Source: Daucus carota subsp. sativus (Eukaryota; Streptophyta; Magnoliopsida; Apiales; Apiaceae). Taken from it: a stretch of DNA of 64,000 bases. Below are positions 34,208 through 46,018 of this stretch, one piece after another. How positions within the stretch are numbered: position 1 is the stretch's first letter; every line of letters starts with the position of its first letter. The stretch lies in NCBI RefSeq assembly GCF_001625215.2, contig NC_030384.2:24974527-25038526 (forward strand), read 5' to 3'. The translations under genes were made by a program, and so were the position numbers. The notes below the pieces were generated by a model. It did not search any database and was not told the origin of the DNA. It saw only the letters and a list, made by a program, of their open reading frames with translations.

Positions 34208-35000
34208 AAGCCATTTGCTTACATGAATGTGCCATCTGACAATGGTATTTTCACTATGAAAAGGCTGATCTTTCCATGAAGTACAAATTTTTAACATACT
34301 CTTTGGAAACTTCACTAGGTAAATTCCAGAGGTTTACAAGGTCAAATTTCTTCCCTACCAGCATGATTACTATGTGATCCACGCTATTGGCTATGTCCGT
34401 CCAATAAATTGTGCAGCAATATGGAAAGAATATGAACTGAATAAGTATTGAATGGTCAAGTGAGAGATTAAGATATGATTAGTGTGAACAAGTTCTGGTG
34501 AACTTAGCATATCAAACTGAGCTCATGCCATTGCAAATTTGCAACAAGAAGCAGCTTGGCATCAGATGATCAGAAGTAGTGGAGTTCTGTGATTGCAGCA
34601 CATTGCATGAATGGTAATGAAATAATTCTTGGACTTCGTTTTGCAGACCGAGACTGCAAGGTTTGATGCCAAATGAGAAGTGACAGCACTCTCTATATTA
34701 TCAGCAAGCAGCCATGGGGGTTTGGTTGAGGAGGGTAGCCCCTTTTTTAGAGAATTGGTTCAAGATTATGACACTGCATTCGAGGCTAGAACAGTATTTG
34801 TGCATGGTAGACTTGTTAGGCCGGCTGGAAGGCTAAATCTGACAATGTCAGAGCCAGTGATACCTGGTGCCAGTGCAGGGGAGGACTGTTAAGTGCTTGT
34901 CGATAGCGCTTGATATATAAGCTGGTTCTCAAGTTCGTTATTTGGAACAATTGAATTCAGCAATCAGCAGTGTATATGCTTGAACCTTACATTAATTATG
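34208..35000 (+). pseudogene. Old, decayed Rab-fragment/PPR-fragment junction
   Basis: From about 34210 to 34375 the sequence resembles, in antisense, the RABA4D 3' region and last exon (TTTCCATGAAGTACA; CTTCACTAGGTAAATTCC; TTCCCTACCAGCATGATTAC). From about 34395 it switches to PPR sequence: first around 19309-19360 of the intact gene (CAATAAATTGTGCAG), then around 19580-19870, then 19870-20180 (GCAGCCATGGGGGTTTGGTTGAGGA). Small indels and stops break every frame; the longest is 70 codons. The arrangement Rab-then-PPR mirrors the recent junction at 22680 but with different breakpoints and much more decay, so it records an earlier event. Confidence 0.8.
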
Positions 35001-35463
35001 GTTTTTTTGGCATGGCATTTTCACAACATCTGGGCTGCATTGTATGATTTATAGTAGCCTATACAACGAAAATTTAACATGATGACATCGACCTGAAATA
35101 TTCATCAGCAATGGATTTTGCTTAGTTCAGAATGGAAAGAATCATGATCTTTGAAGCAGTAACAAGTTTATCTATAAATCAAATGCACAAGTTTACAAGC
35201 TACAAATAGCTGCTACAAACCCATAGAGCACCAGTATACATGTACAGTTTAAATAGTTCAAGGCCAAATGGAAGACATTTAGCCTAATTTTGCCTCACAT
35301 TAGAGCTTAGTCAAGCTTGTCCTCTGGCAATAACTTCTGTTTATTCCCTGTCAATTATACACAACAATCTGCGCCAATAATTTAAACCGTCTGCTTCTAA
35401 TAATTTTACATTTAAGTCCGTGATCTAATCAATACATATGTAACTGCTCGTGCATGTGGAGCT

Positions 35464-37688
35464 TTATTTTCTTCTAGTTGGACAGGTACAATTGGATCGA
35501 GTATTGTTGAGCGTCTGCACAAAAATGCTTGTATTAGTCAAAACAGAAAATTTGTTGGTGATTCATATGAGTTCGTGTAAGATTTGAATTTTGGCTATAC
35601 CTGCACTTCTTTTTGGAGGTCTTTAATGTAGACAACAGCCAAGTCCAGCATATCAGCTGTATTTGCTTGCTGCAGATTGACAAGAATCATGTGACTATTT
35701 CACTTTAATTTATAATCTTGACAGAGCAGTTACAGTGAATCATTTGAAAGTTACCTTGTCCATATTTGGAAAAAGATCTTGCAGCTTTTTCATTCGTGCA
35801 CTAATCCGTGTTCGTCTCACCTGTAAATCATAAAGCCCAGATTCATATTATGTGTCAAGTTGAAGATGTCATTGTTTTAGATACTGTCAATTGTCAACAA
35901 AGAAAGAGGTGCAATATTTCAATAATCAGAAAAGTTTTCGAGGACCACAATTATTAATAATTAATATAAGTGATTGGTGTAAGGTCTGGGTACATATTAA
36001 CCACCCGATACCCTGACTTCTGAGTGTGATATACGGGGCATATTTGATTTGGTTAGTAAGACTTACCCTCTCTGCAATGCTTCGCGGATGAGTGGCAAAG
36101 CCTCTTTTTGCCCGAATTTTACATGGAATGGAGTCTTGCTGAAAGTGCAGAAAATTCTCCATCGTTGCCATTTCAGCAGAAGTGCTTGGCAAGCTCAGTT
36201 GGTGAACTAAACCAGAGGTGTAATGGTTGAAATCATCATTCTAACGAACCAAGAAAAAATGTAATTCAATTGACTGACAAAAAAATAAGTAATGAGAAAG
36301 CAACTATCACGGATACAGTATTATCTTAAGTTAGTACCTGCTTGTTCAGTCCAGGCAAACTGGATAACATCTTTGCTTCACCATCTCTGTTTCTTTTTAG
36401 GCTGTTGCAGTTAGGATCATTGTACAAGTTAGGACCGTTAAAATTCCCTCCACTATGTCCATTGGCCGAGTACAATTCACTAGTTCCGAAATTCTCATTC
36501 ACATTAGCAGCACTTTGAGGCATGAACCGTGAGTGAGAAGACGGCACAGAAGAGAAGTTCATACCCAACCTATTCGTTGAGGAACTTAATCCTGCCTTGG
36601 TCTTATTACAAGATCTGAAATTTCCCAAATCGTTCATCCCCGTGAATCCTGTTATTAGGCCTCGAGTTCTTAGCAGTCCATACAAAATCATTGTAATAAT
36701 AGCACAGGAAGACTTCATCATCATAACATGGAAAAACAGTAGACATAAGTCTTAACCATCAACCTGTTAATTTTTGACACATATAACACTCTACCAGATC
36801 TTCTGTCATTCCAGGTCAAAGTGTTCTCCAACAAATTTTCTGTTCTACACATATATCTGTTTCAAATTCTAACAATAAAATAGCACAAGAAGCATTTTGG
36901 AACATGAATACATGATAATTACTGACAACAATTTGCAGTAAAGATCAAGCACAAACAAGCTTATAAATGTTGATTCCACTGAGATCCAGACTAAAAGACA
37001 AATGAAAACAGAAATAAACAAAACGACTACAGATTCGTCGATCTAGTTACTATCATCAAATCACACACACAAACACACTAGTAGTTCCTTGTTCATACAA
37101 TCAATCATAATTATTCAAGAAAATATATAAATCATCATCAGATATAAAACTTGAAGCAACATATAAAAACAAGATGTAGTGATTACCAGAACCGATATCA
37201 TCATCAGCTAAGCTCGACGAAAATCCAGCTGGAGAACTGCTCTGTCGAACCAAAGACAAACGACTTCCGTTACTAGTCTCCTTCTTAACTTGATTCATAT
37301 TCTCCCCTCCTACATTCGAACCAAAACCCCTAAACAAATTCTCCACGCCACTACTAAGCAAATTCTTACTCGAATCCGTGCCAAGTCCTTTCGTATATTT
37401 ACAATCACCCGGATCAGAGAACTTCATCTCTGTCTCAATATTAGAACTGCGGTAATCAGCAGCAACAGCACTGTCATTCACAAGACTTTCCAAGAATGAG
37501 CTGGGAACAGATTGATACCGGCTCAAATTCAAGCTCTGTGGCTGCGGAGAATCATGATTATTCATGAAGTTGCACGTCTCCGAATGCACAGTCTCTTTGT
37601 TTTTCGCAAAATGATCAGCTGCTGGTGATGGAAACATGAAATTTGTTGCAGCAAGTAAGCTTTCCATTGATCCCTCAACGTTGTACAT
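35464..37688 (-). CDS. Group IX bHLH transcription factor (bHLH122/128/130-like)
   Basis: Six exons on the minus strand: 37187-37688, 36338-36648, 36067-36240, 35755-35820, 35601-35669 and 35464-35514; phases fit and give 390 residues. The N-terminal two thirds is Ser/Asn-rich with short conserved pieces (SLNLSRYQSVPSSFLESL; LVRQSSSPAGF) also seen in this subfamily. The bHLH domain runs from about residue 311: basic region RAKRGFATHPRSIAERVRR, then helix 1 RISARMKKLQDL, loop PNMDKQANTAD and helix 2 MLDLAVVYIKDLQKEV. The basic region keeps E-R-x-R-R, which contacts E-box DNA. Arabidopsis relatives include the FLOWERING BHLH proteins that activate CONSTANS; which member this matches is not settled. 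The protein should act in the nucleus as a dimer. The domain is split over four exons, as in relatives. Confidence 0.9.
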
Positions 37689-38547
37689 AATAATCAGTAG
37701 CTAAACGAGAAGAATTTATAGATGCAGTTGAGCAAGTTTATACATGAATCTTGATCAAATGAATGGTAAGAGTCATGTGCTGTATTTATAGGGCGTAGTA
37801 TATTTTTTTTGGAATTTATCAAAAATGTTATTTTTCTAAATTTTTTTGTGTTTTTATTATTTTTGAAAATATTTATAAGAATACTATTTTTTTTAAAATT
37901 ACTTGAAAAAAATATCGTATGCTTAATTGGTTTCGAAGGGCTTGCAAATATGATTGCATTTGATTAAAAGTATGATTGCATATGATTATACTGATTATGT
38001 ACACTCTTTTTAAATATGATATTTTTGTAAAATAATCAAAAAGGTATGGTATACTTTTTTTTTTTTTTTTGAAACTATAAGTATGGTATACTTATAAAAA
38101 ATATTTAGACTAGGATATATACAACAAAACCTCTATTTATTTTTTCACTGGGCTTGTAGTTGCTAGATTATTACTCTGCATATATTTTTGGGTAACGGGT
38201 ACACGTCAGTCATGATCTAAGTAAGGTGGGGACCATGAGGCTGGACTTAATTTGTGGATCTTCCTTTTCTTACTTTGTCATTATTCACATTATTTGAGTG
38301 TGATTGTGGACTTCAAGTCTTCAACTCTTCAAGTGGGAGTTCTTGATTAAAGAAGTGATTCACTAATGATATGGGTAAGTTTACGTAGAGCAGATCAAAA
38401 TATCCTATCTCACGCTTTAAAAAAAGAGCTTGCGTAATAATTTATTATATAAAGAAAAGATAATGCAAGAAAAGAGCTATTTTACAAATAAGGCTCAAGA
38501 AGATTAACTGGTGGTATAAAAGCATCTCCAATTGGTGAGGGAAAATA
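37689..38547. other. Upstream region of the bHLH gene
   Basis: No gene is seen. It holds the promoter, an AT-rich segment with poly-T runs, and a stretch with GTAACGGGTACACGTCAGTCATG near 38190. The right edge meets the long inverted-repeat element. Confidence 0.4.
37782..37791 (-). promoter_or_regulatory. TATA box of the bHLH gene
   Basis: On the minus strand CTATAAATAC lies about 95-103 bases upstream of the start codon, which suggests a leader of roughly 65-75 bases. Confidence 0.5.
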
Positions 38548-39918
38548 AATTTTTTCGCCGTCTTGTTTTGAAAACTTATCACTAAATTATTATTTTTTCC
38601 TTTATGTCACTAATCTTAGGTTTGAATTTTTTTTGATCACTAACGTTTCCTGTTTTGAAAACTTATCACTAAATTATTATTTTTTCCTTTATGTCACTAA
38701 TCTTAGGTTTGAATTCTTTTTGATCACTAACGTTAAGTTCGGATTTGATTATTAACACTATGTTATTCTTTTTAGCATTATTATAATATAGTGATAGTTT
38801 GTAATATTATGATGATCTGATATGTGTCTATATTTTTATATGTAGTACTCCGTATGTGTCCTCGGCAATTTATCTTGGAGGGCAAGAGTTTGACACGCAT
38901 TTTAAGGTTGCCCATGAGTTGGCTCGTTTTCCTTGTTTAAACGCTTGTTTCACTGTGTTTTCGTCTCATCCTGAATTACTGTTGGAGGCTTTAGAGTTTG
39001 AGGCTTCAGTTTAATGAAATGCATTTTTCTTTCAAAAAAAAATAAAAAAAATTTAGTTTCATAAATTATTTAAATTTTTTTCCAGAATAAAAATTTAACG
39101 TTTGAATTTTCATACACAAAAAAAAAATCTCAAAATTATGTTATAAACTATGTTTCATAAGAAGTGGGAACCACATAATACATGCCAAGGGTGGGAAAGA
39201 ACTATAAATAAATGAGATGGATGAAGAGAGTAATAATAACATAAATGAGCGGTAAAATCGGGAAGAATTATAATAAGAATTCTAAATATTCAATAAATCA
39301 TCAATCTGAAATCAATGAATTAAAATAATTTATCATTTACAATCAATTCTCAAGTAAAATTGAGTTAAGTGATTCTATATTTTTATAGAATTCAACCACC
39401 AATTTAGATATCATATATATAAACCTCAAATCAAGGTTAAGAAATTCTATAATTGTCTATTGTCTACTTTTGTTATAATATTCGTCTATATTTTTGTACA
39501 ATACTATAAATAATTGTAAATGACATCTAACCTTGATTTTTATAAAATAATATATAATATAGACAATCATAATTTTTTATTTAAAAATAAAATAATTTAT
39601 AAAACTAAATTTTTTAGGAGTTTTAAAATGCGTATCAAACTCTCGCCTCCAAAGCAAACTACCTAAGAGACATATAGAGTATTATATTTAAAGATATAGA
39701 TATATATTAGATCACCATAATATTTCAGATTACCACAACGTTTTTATAATACTAAAAAATTAACATAATGTTAATAATCAAATCCAAACCTAACGTTCGT
39801 GACCAAAAAAACATCTGAATCTAACATTAGTGACAAAAAGAAAACAATTTATAATTTACTGATAGGTTTCTAAATACACAATAAGTTGAGTGACGAAAAT
39901 ATCTATTTTCCCTTTTCT
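38548..39918. mobile_element. Long-inverted-repeat element (foldback or MULE-like)
   Basis: The left arm (about 38548-39090) and right arm (about 39560-39918) are imperfect inverted copies. Matching blocks include TTTTGTCACTAATCTTAGG / its complement near 39820, TTTGATTATTAACACTATGTTA / near 39765, and GAGTTTGACACGCATTTTAA / near 39630. The ends read GGGAAAATA and TATTTTCCC. An 87-base stretch of the left arm is tandemly duplicated (38564 and 38651). The left arm is interrupted by a LINE tail. No transposase or target duplication was found, so the superfamily is uncertain. Confidence 0.65.
38909..39053 (+). mobile_element. LINE 3'-end fragment with poly(A)
   Basis: This segment reads VAHELARFPCLNACF and continues to LLLEALEFEASV then a stop, resembling the RNase H C terminus of plant L1-type LINEs, followed by a short 3' end and an A-rich tract (39036-39053). 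It sits exactly where the left arm of the long inverted repeat is interrupted, so it is a strongly 5'-truncated LINE insertion in that element. Confidence 0.55.
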
Positions 39919-40109
39919 TAAATATGTGAAATTTGTTTTCTAACTCTAATATTTTTACTTGGGATTAATTTCCTGGGTTCAATTATGTTTACATGATTTG
40001 GCTACATATATATAATATTTAACATATAGTTTTATACATAAATAATTATAAAAAAAGTAAAATTTTTATGAAAACAATATTGATATGATTATATTTATTA
40101 GTATTTAAT

Positions 40110-40330
40110 CCGGACCCTTCGAGTTTTTTTTACGTCTGCCACCATATCCTCGGCCTGTTCGTTTTTTAAAATGAAGTCGCCCTGTATAAACCGAACCAAA
40201 CCAAACATATTCGGTATATCCCGCTTAGAGCAGGGTCTGAGGAGGGTAAGATGTACGCAGACCATGCCCCTATCCTTAAAGTAGAGAGACTGTTTCCGTG
40301 AAGACTCCCAGCTTAGTGCACAATAAATAA
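40110..40330. repeat. Dispersed repeat, possibly SINE-related
   Basis: The stretch CGCTTAGAGCAGGGTCTGAGG, GGGTAAGATGTACGCAGACC and GTAGAGAGACTGTTTCC recalls a very common short dispersed repeat in many dicot genomes that I associate with SINE-like sequences. The reading frame across it (minus 40098-40349) is therefore not treated as a gene. Family and boundaries are uncertain. Confidence 0.35.
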
Positions 40331-40610
40331 AACAGTGTGTGATACACAAGATTTACCTAAACAGTTTCGATCGCCGTGAATGCATCTGTGACTGAGTGTT
40401 CGATATCAATATCATGATATATCCACATAATTGACGTACATATCTAGTGACAAATTCATCGAGGACCAATGGACCATATACATGTATTTGAGACCTTGAC
40501 TTTGACTAATGTGATGAACCAAAAATATTTCAACTAGTATGTTTACACCGGCATGTAATAAACACCGAAAAATAGATGGATTTATGTAAACAATTTTGCA
40601 ATATACTAAC

Positions 40611-40727
40611 CTTCCCAGTGAGCATCTCAAACAGCAAAATACCAACACTCCACCAGTCTGCAGCTTTATCATGACCCTTCCCAAGAATGATTTCAGGTGA
40701 CATGTACTCCATTGTTCCACACCATGA
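40611..40727 (-). pseudogene. Isolated exon of an S6K-type AGC kinase
   Basis: The minus strand encodes [17 protein letters not shown] and [20 protein letters not shown], the activation-loop end through subdomain IX of plant S6 kinase/AGC kinases (APE motif replaced by SPE, conserved DWWSVGI). It ends at a clean donor AAG/GTTAGT. A TGA lies in frame a few codons upstream and no neighbouring kinase exon is visible on either side. It looks like a captured or left-over exon rather than a gene. It lies about 450 bases outside the Copia element. Confidence 0.75.
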
Positions 40728-41139
40728 AAGTCACCCTGTATGTTTTCTACAAACTGTGATTTTTTTTTTTACATTATATTAACATGAAACTACCTTTTAT
40801 TCATCAAATGTCGGTTATAATTCTATAAGGAAAAGAGCGGGGATTTCTTTGAACAAAATTGAGCATAAGCTATGGTTATTTATCTTTTCTGCCCGTTAAG
40901 TTTTTATCAGGAAATGGGAACTTGGACCAAATATTTTGAATTAAACTAATGATCATGAAGATAGAATAATAAATATAGGTTTGAAAATCTGATTTTTTTA
41001 AAAAATTAATTTAAAAATATGGTTGGGTCACTCAAAATCAAACAAAAATATCAATAGAGTTGAGTTTATGATTTTTCATCCTTTTTGCCAGCACTAATTG
41101 TTTCATACTAAGAAAAAAATCTATTTTTTTCCAAAAAAA

Positions 41140-41177
41140 ATAAAATGTTCAGAACATAACCTAACTCTGATGCCACT
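41140..41177 (-). other. Second PBS-like sequence outside the Copia element
   Basis: Immediately outside the left LTR, the minus strand reads AGTGGCATCAGAGTTAGGTTA. This parallels the primer-binding-site region just inside the right LTR (AGTGCCATCAGAGCTAGGTTA). It suggests the remains of a second internal region abutting this LTR. Confidence 0.6.
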
Positions 41178-41872
41178 TGTTGGAAACGTAATGAGCTTTA
41201 AAAAAAAAATATTAATTTAAAGATAAACTCAACCGCACTTATTTGTTTCACTTAGCAGGAATACGACTCTATTTTATATAAAACAGGCTACAACCTTTTT
41301 CTCCGGTACAAGACACAGAGCTTCTGCTCTTTTCCTTTCACAAATATTTCACTCGATATATTACAATACTAATAGATGAGCCTTATTTATAGGCTTCAAA
41401 AAACACACTAACATCGTCTGTGACATGCACTCTTTTTAATACAAGCTTGCTGGCCTACCTTATTTTCTGGAGCTACTCACATGTTATCATTTCTTTCATA
41501 CTACTGTCACATAAGAAAACCTGTGTGAATTCTTTTAGCCTGCATGCATGTTCCTAGATATTAACTTTTTCAATGCACCTCTCTTTGAACTTTGATATAT
41601 AATTTATTACACACGTCTTCTACCCACCATAATTTCAAGCTTACCGGCCACCACCTCTGAGTTTACTTGTACACGTACATATAAGTTCCAGTTGTACTGA
41701 CCGCCTTATTTTGTGGCATTAAGTTCATGCTTTTATTATAGTTACCGCATACGTGCATATTCTTATGGGAAAGCTTGACGATAGATATGAACGAACTATG
41801 CCCACCATATTTTCAGGATGATATATCCGCAGCTGTTTTACTTACTGTCTTGAGAGAGTTTGATTTCTAACA
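41178..41872 (-). repeat. Copia 3' LTR (left)
   Basis: 695 bases, with TGTTGG at its left edge and CTAACA at its right edge (TGTTAG..CCAACA on the minus strand). It is near-identical to the right LTR, with mostly transition differences (about ten in the first 300 bases by eye). A GCCTATAAATAAGG TATA-type box lies near 41385. The adjacent purine tract on the minus strand, TTTGAGGGGGAG (41873-41884), is the expected polypurine tract. Confidence 0.88.
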
Positions 41873-41879
41873 CTCCCCC

Positions 41880-44800
41880 TCAAACTCGACTTACCATCCC
41901 GAGCTTATATTTCATTTTCTGAAATACGTCTGGCTTCAGAGACTTAGTGAAAATATCTGCTAGATTTTCTTCCGTCCTGCAGTGCACCAGTTCCACATTT
42001 TTATCGTTCACCTATTCTCGAAGAAAATGATATTTAATATTGATGTGCTTGCTTCGACTGTGTGACACCGGATTTTTCGCAAGTGAAATAGCAGATTTAT
42101 TATCCACGTAAATTTTAACCGGGTCTTCCTTTGCAAGATTTAACTCGCCCAATATATAGTTTAACCAAATAGCTTGACATGCTATTCCTGCTGCTGCAAT
42201 ATATTCTGCCTCACATGTTGAGAGAGCGACTGTCTGTTACTTCTTTGATGACCATGAAAATATCATCGAGCCAATATGAAAAGCATATCCCGATGTGCTT
42301 TTCCCGTCATACAAATCTCCACCATAATCACTGTCTGAGTAGCCAACTAATTTTGAATCTTGAGAATGCGTGTAAAACAAACCATTATTAAGTGTACCTT
42401 TAATATATCTCAAAATTCTTTTAGCCGCCATGAAATGATCTTGCTTCGGCTTTTCCATGTACCTACTAACCAATCCAATTGCATACATGATATCTGGACG
42501 AGTAAAAGTTAGGTACCTCAGACTTCCAACCAAACTTTTGAACAATGTCGGATTTACCGACTCCCTTGTTGAATCAACTGTGAGCTTTATGCTTGCTTCT
42601 GCTGGCGTGCTCACTGGCTTGCATTTCTCCATTCTGAACTTCTTCAAAATTTGCTCGGCATATTTTTTCTGAGATGTAAAAATCCCATCTTTTCTTTGCT
42701 TCACCTCGACTCCAGGGAAGTATGACATTTGACCAATATCCGTCATCTCAAATTCATTAGCCATAACTTTCTTAAAATCATCAAACATACGGGGATTGTT
42801 TCCGGTAAATATCATGTCGTCTACATATAAGCAAACGATCATAATATCTCCTCCTAAATTTGTTTTCGTGTATAGTGCATGCTCATATGGACTTTTCACA
42901 AAATCATTTTTCTGGAAGTACTCATCAACCCTTGTGTTCCACGCTCTCAGTGCCTGTTTTAGTCCATACAATGCTTTCTTTAACCGGTAGACTTTATCTT
43001 CCTGGCCTTTCTGAACATATCCTGGAGGTTGCTCGATGTAGGCTTCTTCTTCAAGATAACCATTTAGAAATGTCGACTTCACATCCATCGGATAAATCTT
43101 CCACTGATTCTGAGCGGCAATTGCTGTAAGAAGTCTGATGGTGTCAACTCTTGCAATTGGAGCAAATACCTCATCATAGTCAATGCCATATTGCTGTTTG
43201 TAGCCTTTAGCCACTAGCCTCGCCTTGTATTTCTCCACTTCTCCATCCTGATTCGTCTTGGTCTTGTAGACCCATTTGACACCAATTGCTTTGTGTCCTT
43301 CTGGAAGATCTGTGAGCTCCCATGTATCATTTTTCTTTATTGCACCAATTTCCTCATCCATGGCTTTGTTCCATATGCTTTCTTCAGAAGCTTCCTCAAA
43401 TGTAACTGGATCACATTCAGCCATTAAACAAAATAATGAATAATCAAAGGTTGTTTGTACCGGACTTGTTGCTTCATAAATATTATCCAGACTCCGCATT
43501 TTTCTTGGTGCTCCCCCTGAACTTCTGCTTCCACTTGATTTCGATGGTGTTGATGCGGGAGTTTGATGATTCGGACTTTGTGGAGGATTTTAATCATCAT
43601 CCTCGTCACCTTATGTGTTGGGGTCGTCATTGCCATCATCATCATCATTGAAAAATAACCCAGCAACTTTTCTTTCCTCCTCGCTCCATCTCCAGTAATC
43701 TGATTCATCGAACTCAACATCTCGAGAAATGATTAATTTCTTCATCAGGGGATTATAGAGTCTGTACGCCTTGCTCCTTTTTTCATATCCGGTGAAGATG
43801 CACTTCTCGCCTTTATCATCCAACTTCTTTCTTTTCTGATCTGGGACATGGGCATATGCAATACACCCAAAAATTCTGAGATGTCCCACTGATGGTTTGC
43901 TACCACTCCATGCTTCATTTGGAGTTTTGTTTTTGACGCTTTTTGTTGGACAGCGATTCAACAAATAAACTGCACATAAAACGGCTTCGGCCCAAAAAGT
44001 TCTCGGCAAGTGCTTTGCTTTCACCATGCTCCTTGCCATGTCAAGAATAGTGCGATTCTTTCTTTCCGCCACGCCATTTTGTTGAGGAGTATAGGCCGTT
44101 GTCAACGGATGATTGATTCCATGTGCTCTGCAAAAACTTCTGAACAGATTAGAAGTATACTCGCCTCCTCTGTCTGATCTGAGTACCTTCAAATAATGAC
44201 CACTTTGCTTTTCCGCCAGTGCTTTGAACTCCTTGAATTTATCAAGAGCCTCCGACTTTTCTTTGATGATATACACCCAACTTTTCCTGCTAAAATCATC
44301 AATAAATGTTAGGTAATATTTATTACCTCCAAGTGATGAGATATCAAATGGACCAGCAATATCTGTGTGAACAATCTCCAATGGCCTCCTGGCTCTCTAT
44401 GATTTTCCAACGGGAAAACTTTGTCGATGTTGCTTCCCCTTTACACAAGCTTCACACAAATTTTCTGGTTCGTTGATTTCTGGCAAACCGTCCACCATTT
44501 TTGCCTTTGACAATAATTTCAGGCCAGAAAATCCAAGATGACCATATCTCAAGTGCCACAACCACGAGTCATTTTTAATGACCGACTTTAAGCACTTTTG
44601 CACCTTCGTTTGCATATCAAGCGTAAACAAACGATTCTTTGACATCTCCACATTTGCAATCAATTCTAGAGCTTGATTTCTGATAACAAGGGAATTGTCC
44701 TGAATCTGTATATTATCTCCTTTCTCCACAAGTTGGCCAAGACTGATAATATTATTTTTCAATGCAGGATTATAATAAACATCATTTATGTATTTCTTTT

Positions 44801-45980
44801 CACCTTTCTTTGTCATGATCGTGACAATACCTTTTCCTTTGACAGGAATCTTTGACGAGTCACCAAAAGTAACTTCTCTCCTGATGGTGTCGTCTATCTC
44901 CGTGAATAATTCCTTATGACCAGTCATGTGATTGCTGGCTCCCGAGTCAAGATACCATGCATTTTTCTTGCCTCCTTCATCTCCTTTATAAGTGAGAAAC
45001 ATAGCAGAGCCAACATCTTTATCTTCTTTTGCTTCAGCAAAATGACTTCTTTCTTCCACCTTTGGGGCTCTACACTCATAATTGAAATGGCCAAATTTAT
45101 TAAAATTATAGCACTGATATTGAGACTTGTCACCTCGTTGTTGAAATCCACCTCGTTCTCGGCCTCTGAAATTTTGACCACGACCAGATGGCTGATAGCC
45201 TTCAGAATTCTGGCCTCTATTGAAGGACTGCCTTCCTCGTCCTCGTCCGCCACTGTAGGCACCTCTAAAGCCACCTCTGCCACGTGCAGAACTGCTACTG
45301 CTACTGCTAGAACTATCACCAATGGACATCTTACTTTGCAACGCCTTTTCCAAATGGCTTGCATCATCATACTGGTTCATTCGCTGCTCGTGGGCTTGAA
45401 GAGAACCTACAAGCTCATCGATAGAAATTGTGGACAAGTCTTTTGACTCCTCGATGGATGTCACAACATAATCAAATTTTCTTGTTAATGAACAGAACAA
45501 TTTTTCCATGACCCGAACGTCATCGAGACTTTCTCCATTTCTTTTCATCTCATTTGTCACCGTTTTCAAACGCGTAACAAATTCACCAATATTTTCGGAA
45601 CTCTTCATCTTTAAATTTTCGAACTCCCCACGTAGCACCTGGAGCCGCACCATTTTTACTTTCTCGCCACCTTGGAATGATTTCTGCAGAATCTCCCACG
45701 CGTCTTTCGCCGTTTTTGCATTTGAAATTTTTTCAAAGGTTGATTCATCAACTCCTTGAATAATTGTATATAACGCCCTTTGGTCTTTTTTCTTGGAATC
45801 TTTTAACGCCATTTTTACCTCATTTGAAAGTACAGCTTCAGCCTCTGGCTCGTCATACCCACTTTCGACAATTTCCTAATTATCATATGAATCGAGTAAC
45901 ACCTTCATTTGGATACTCCAGTTGCCGTAATTTGTTGCCGTCAACTTTGGGATTTGTGGTTGCGCCATCATATTTGACAT
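41880..45980 (-). pseudogene. Copia gag-pol polyprotein, broken
   Basis: Domains in order on the minus strand: gag core (about 45310-45980), an RNA-binding zinc knuckle near 45080 whose second cysteine is Phe, protease with DSGASNH near 44940, gag-pre-integrase region (WLWHLRYGHLG) near 44560, integrase core with its catalytic Asp, Asp and Glu ([25 protein letters not shown]) at 43950-44370, reverse transcriptase with YVDDMI near 42820, and RNase H to the end. In-frame stops occur near 45880, 44398, 43612 and 43590, and 42238. Those near 45880 and 44398 replace a tryptophan expected from relatives and those near 43612 and 42238 are of the glutamine-to-stop or similar kind. Confidence 0.88.
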
Positions 45981-46018
45981 TTTGTTTTTCTCCGAAATAA
46001 CCTAGCTCTGATGGCACT

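Noticed and set aside
38848..38860. TACTCCGTATGT as a Stowaway end
   Set aside because: The word is too short and has no inverted partner at a suitable distance.
40098..40349. Minus-strand frame of 83 codons
   Set aside because: It overlies the GGTCTGAGG/GATGTACGCAGACC dispersed repeat, so it is not treated as a gene.
44924..45370. Minus-strand frame of 148 codons
   Set aside because: Alternative frame of the same gag/zinc-knuckle region; the correct frame is the one with protease and knuckle motifs.
44916..45446. Plus-strand frame of 176 codons
   Set aside because: It is the antisense shadow of the Copia gag-pol region, which has clear domain motifs on the minus strand.
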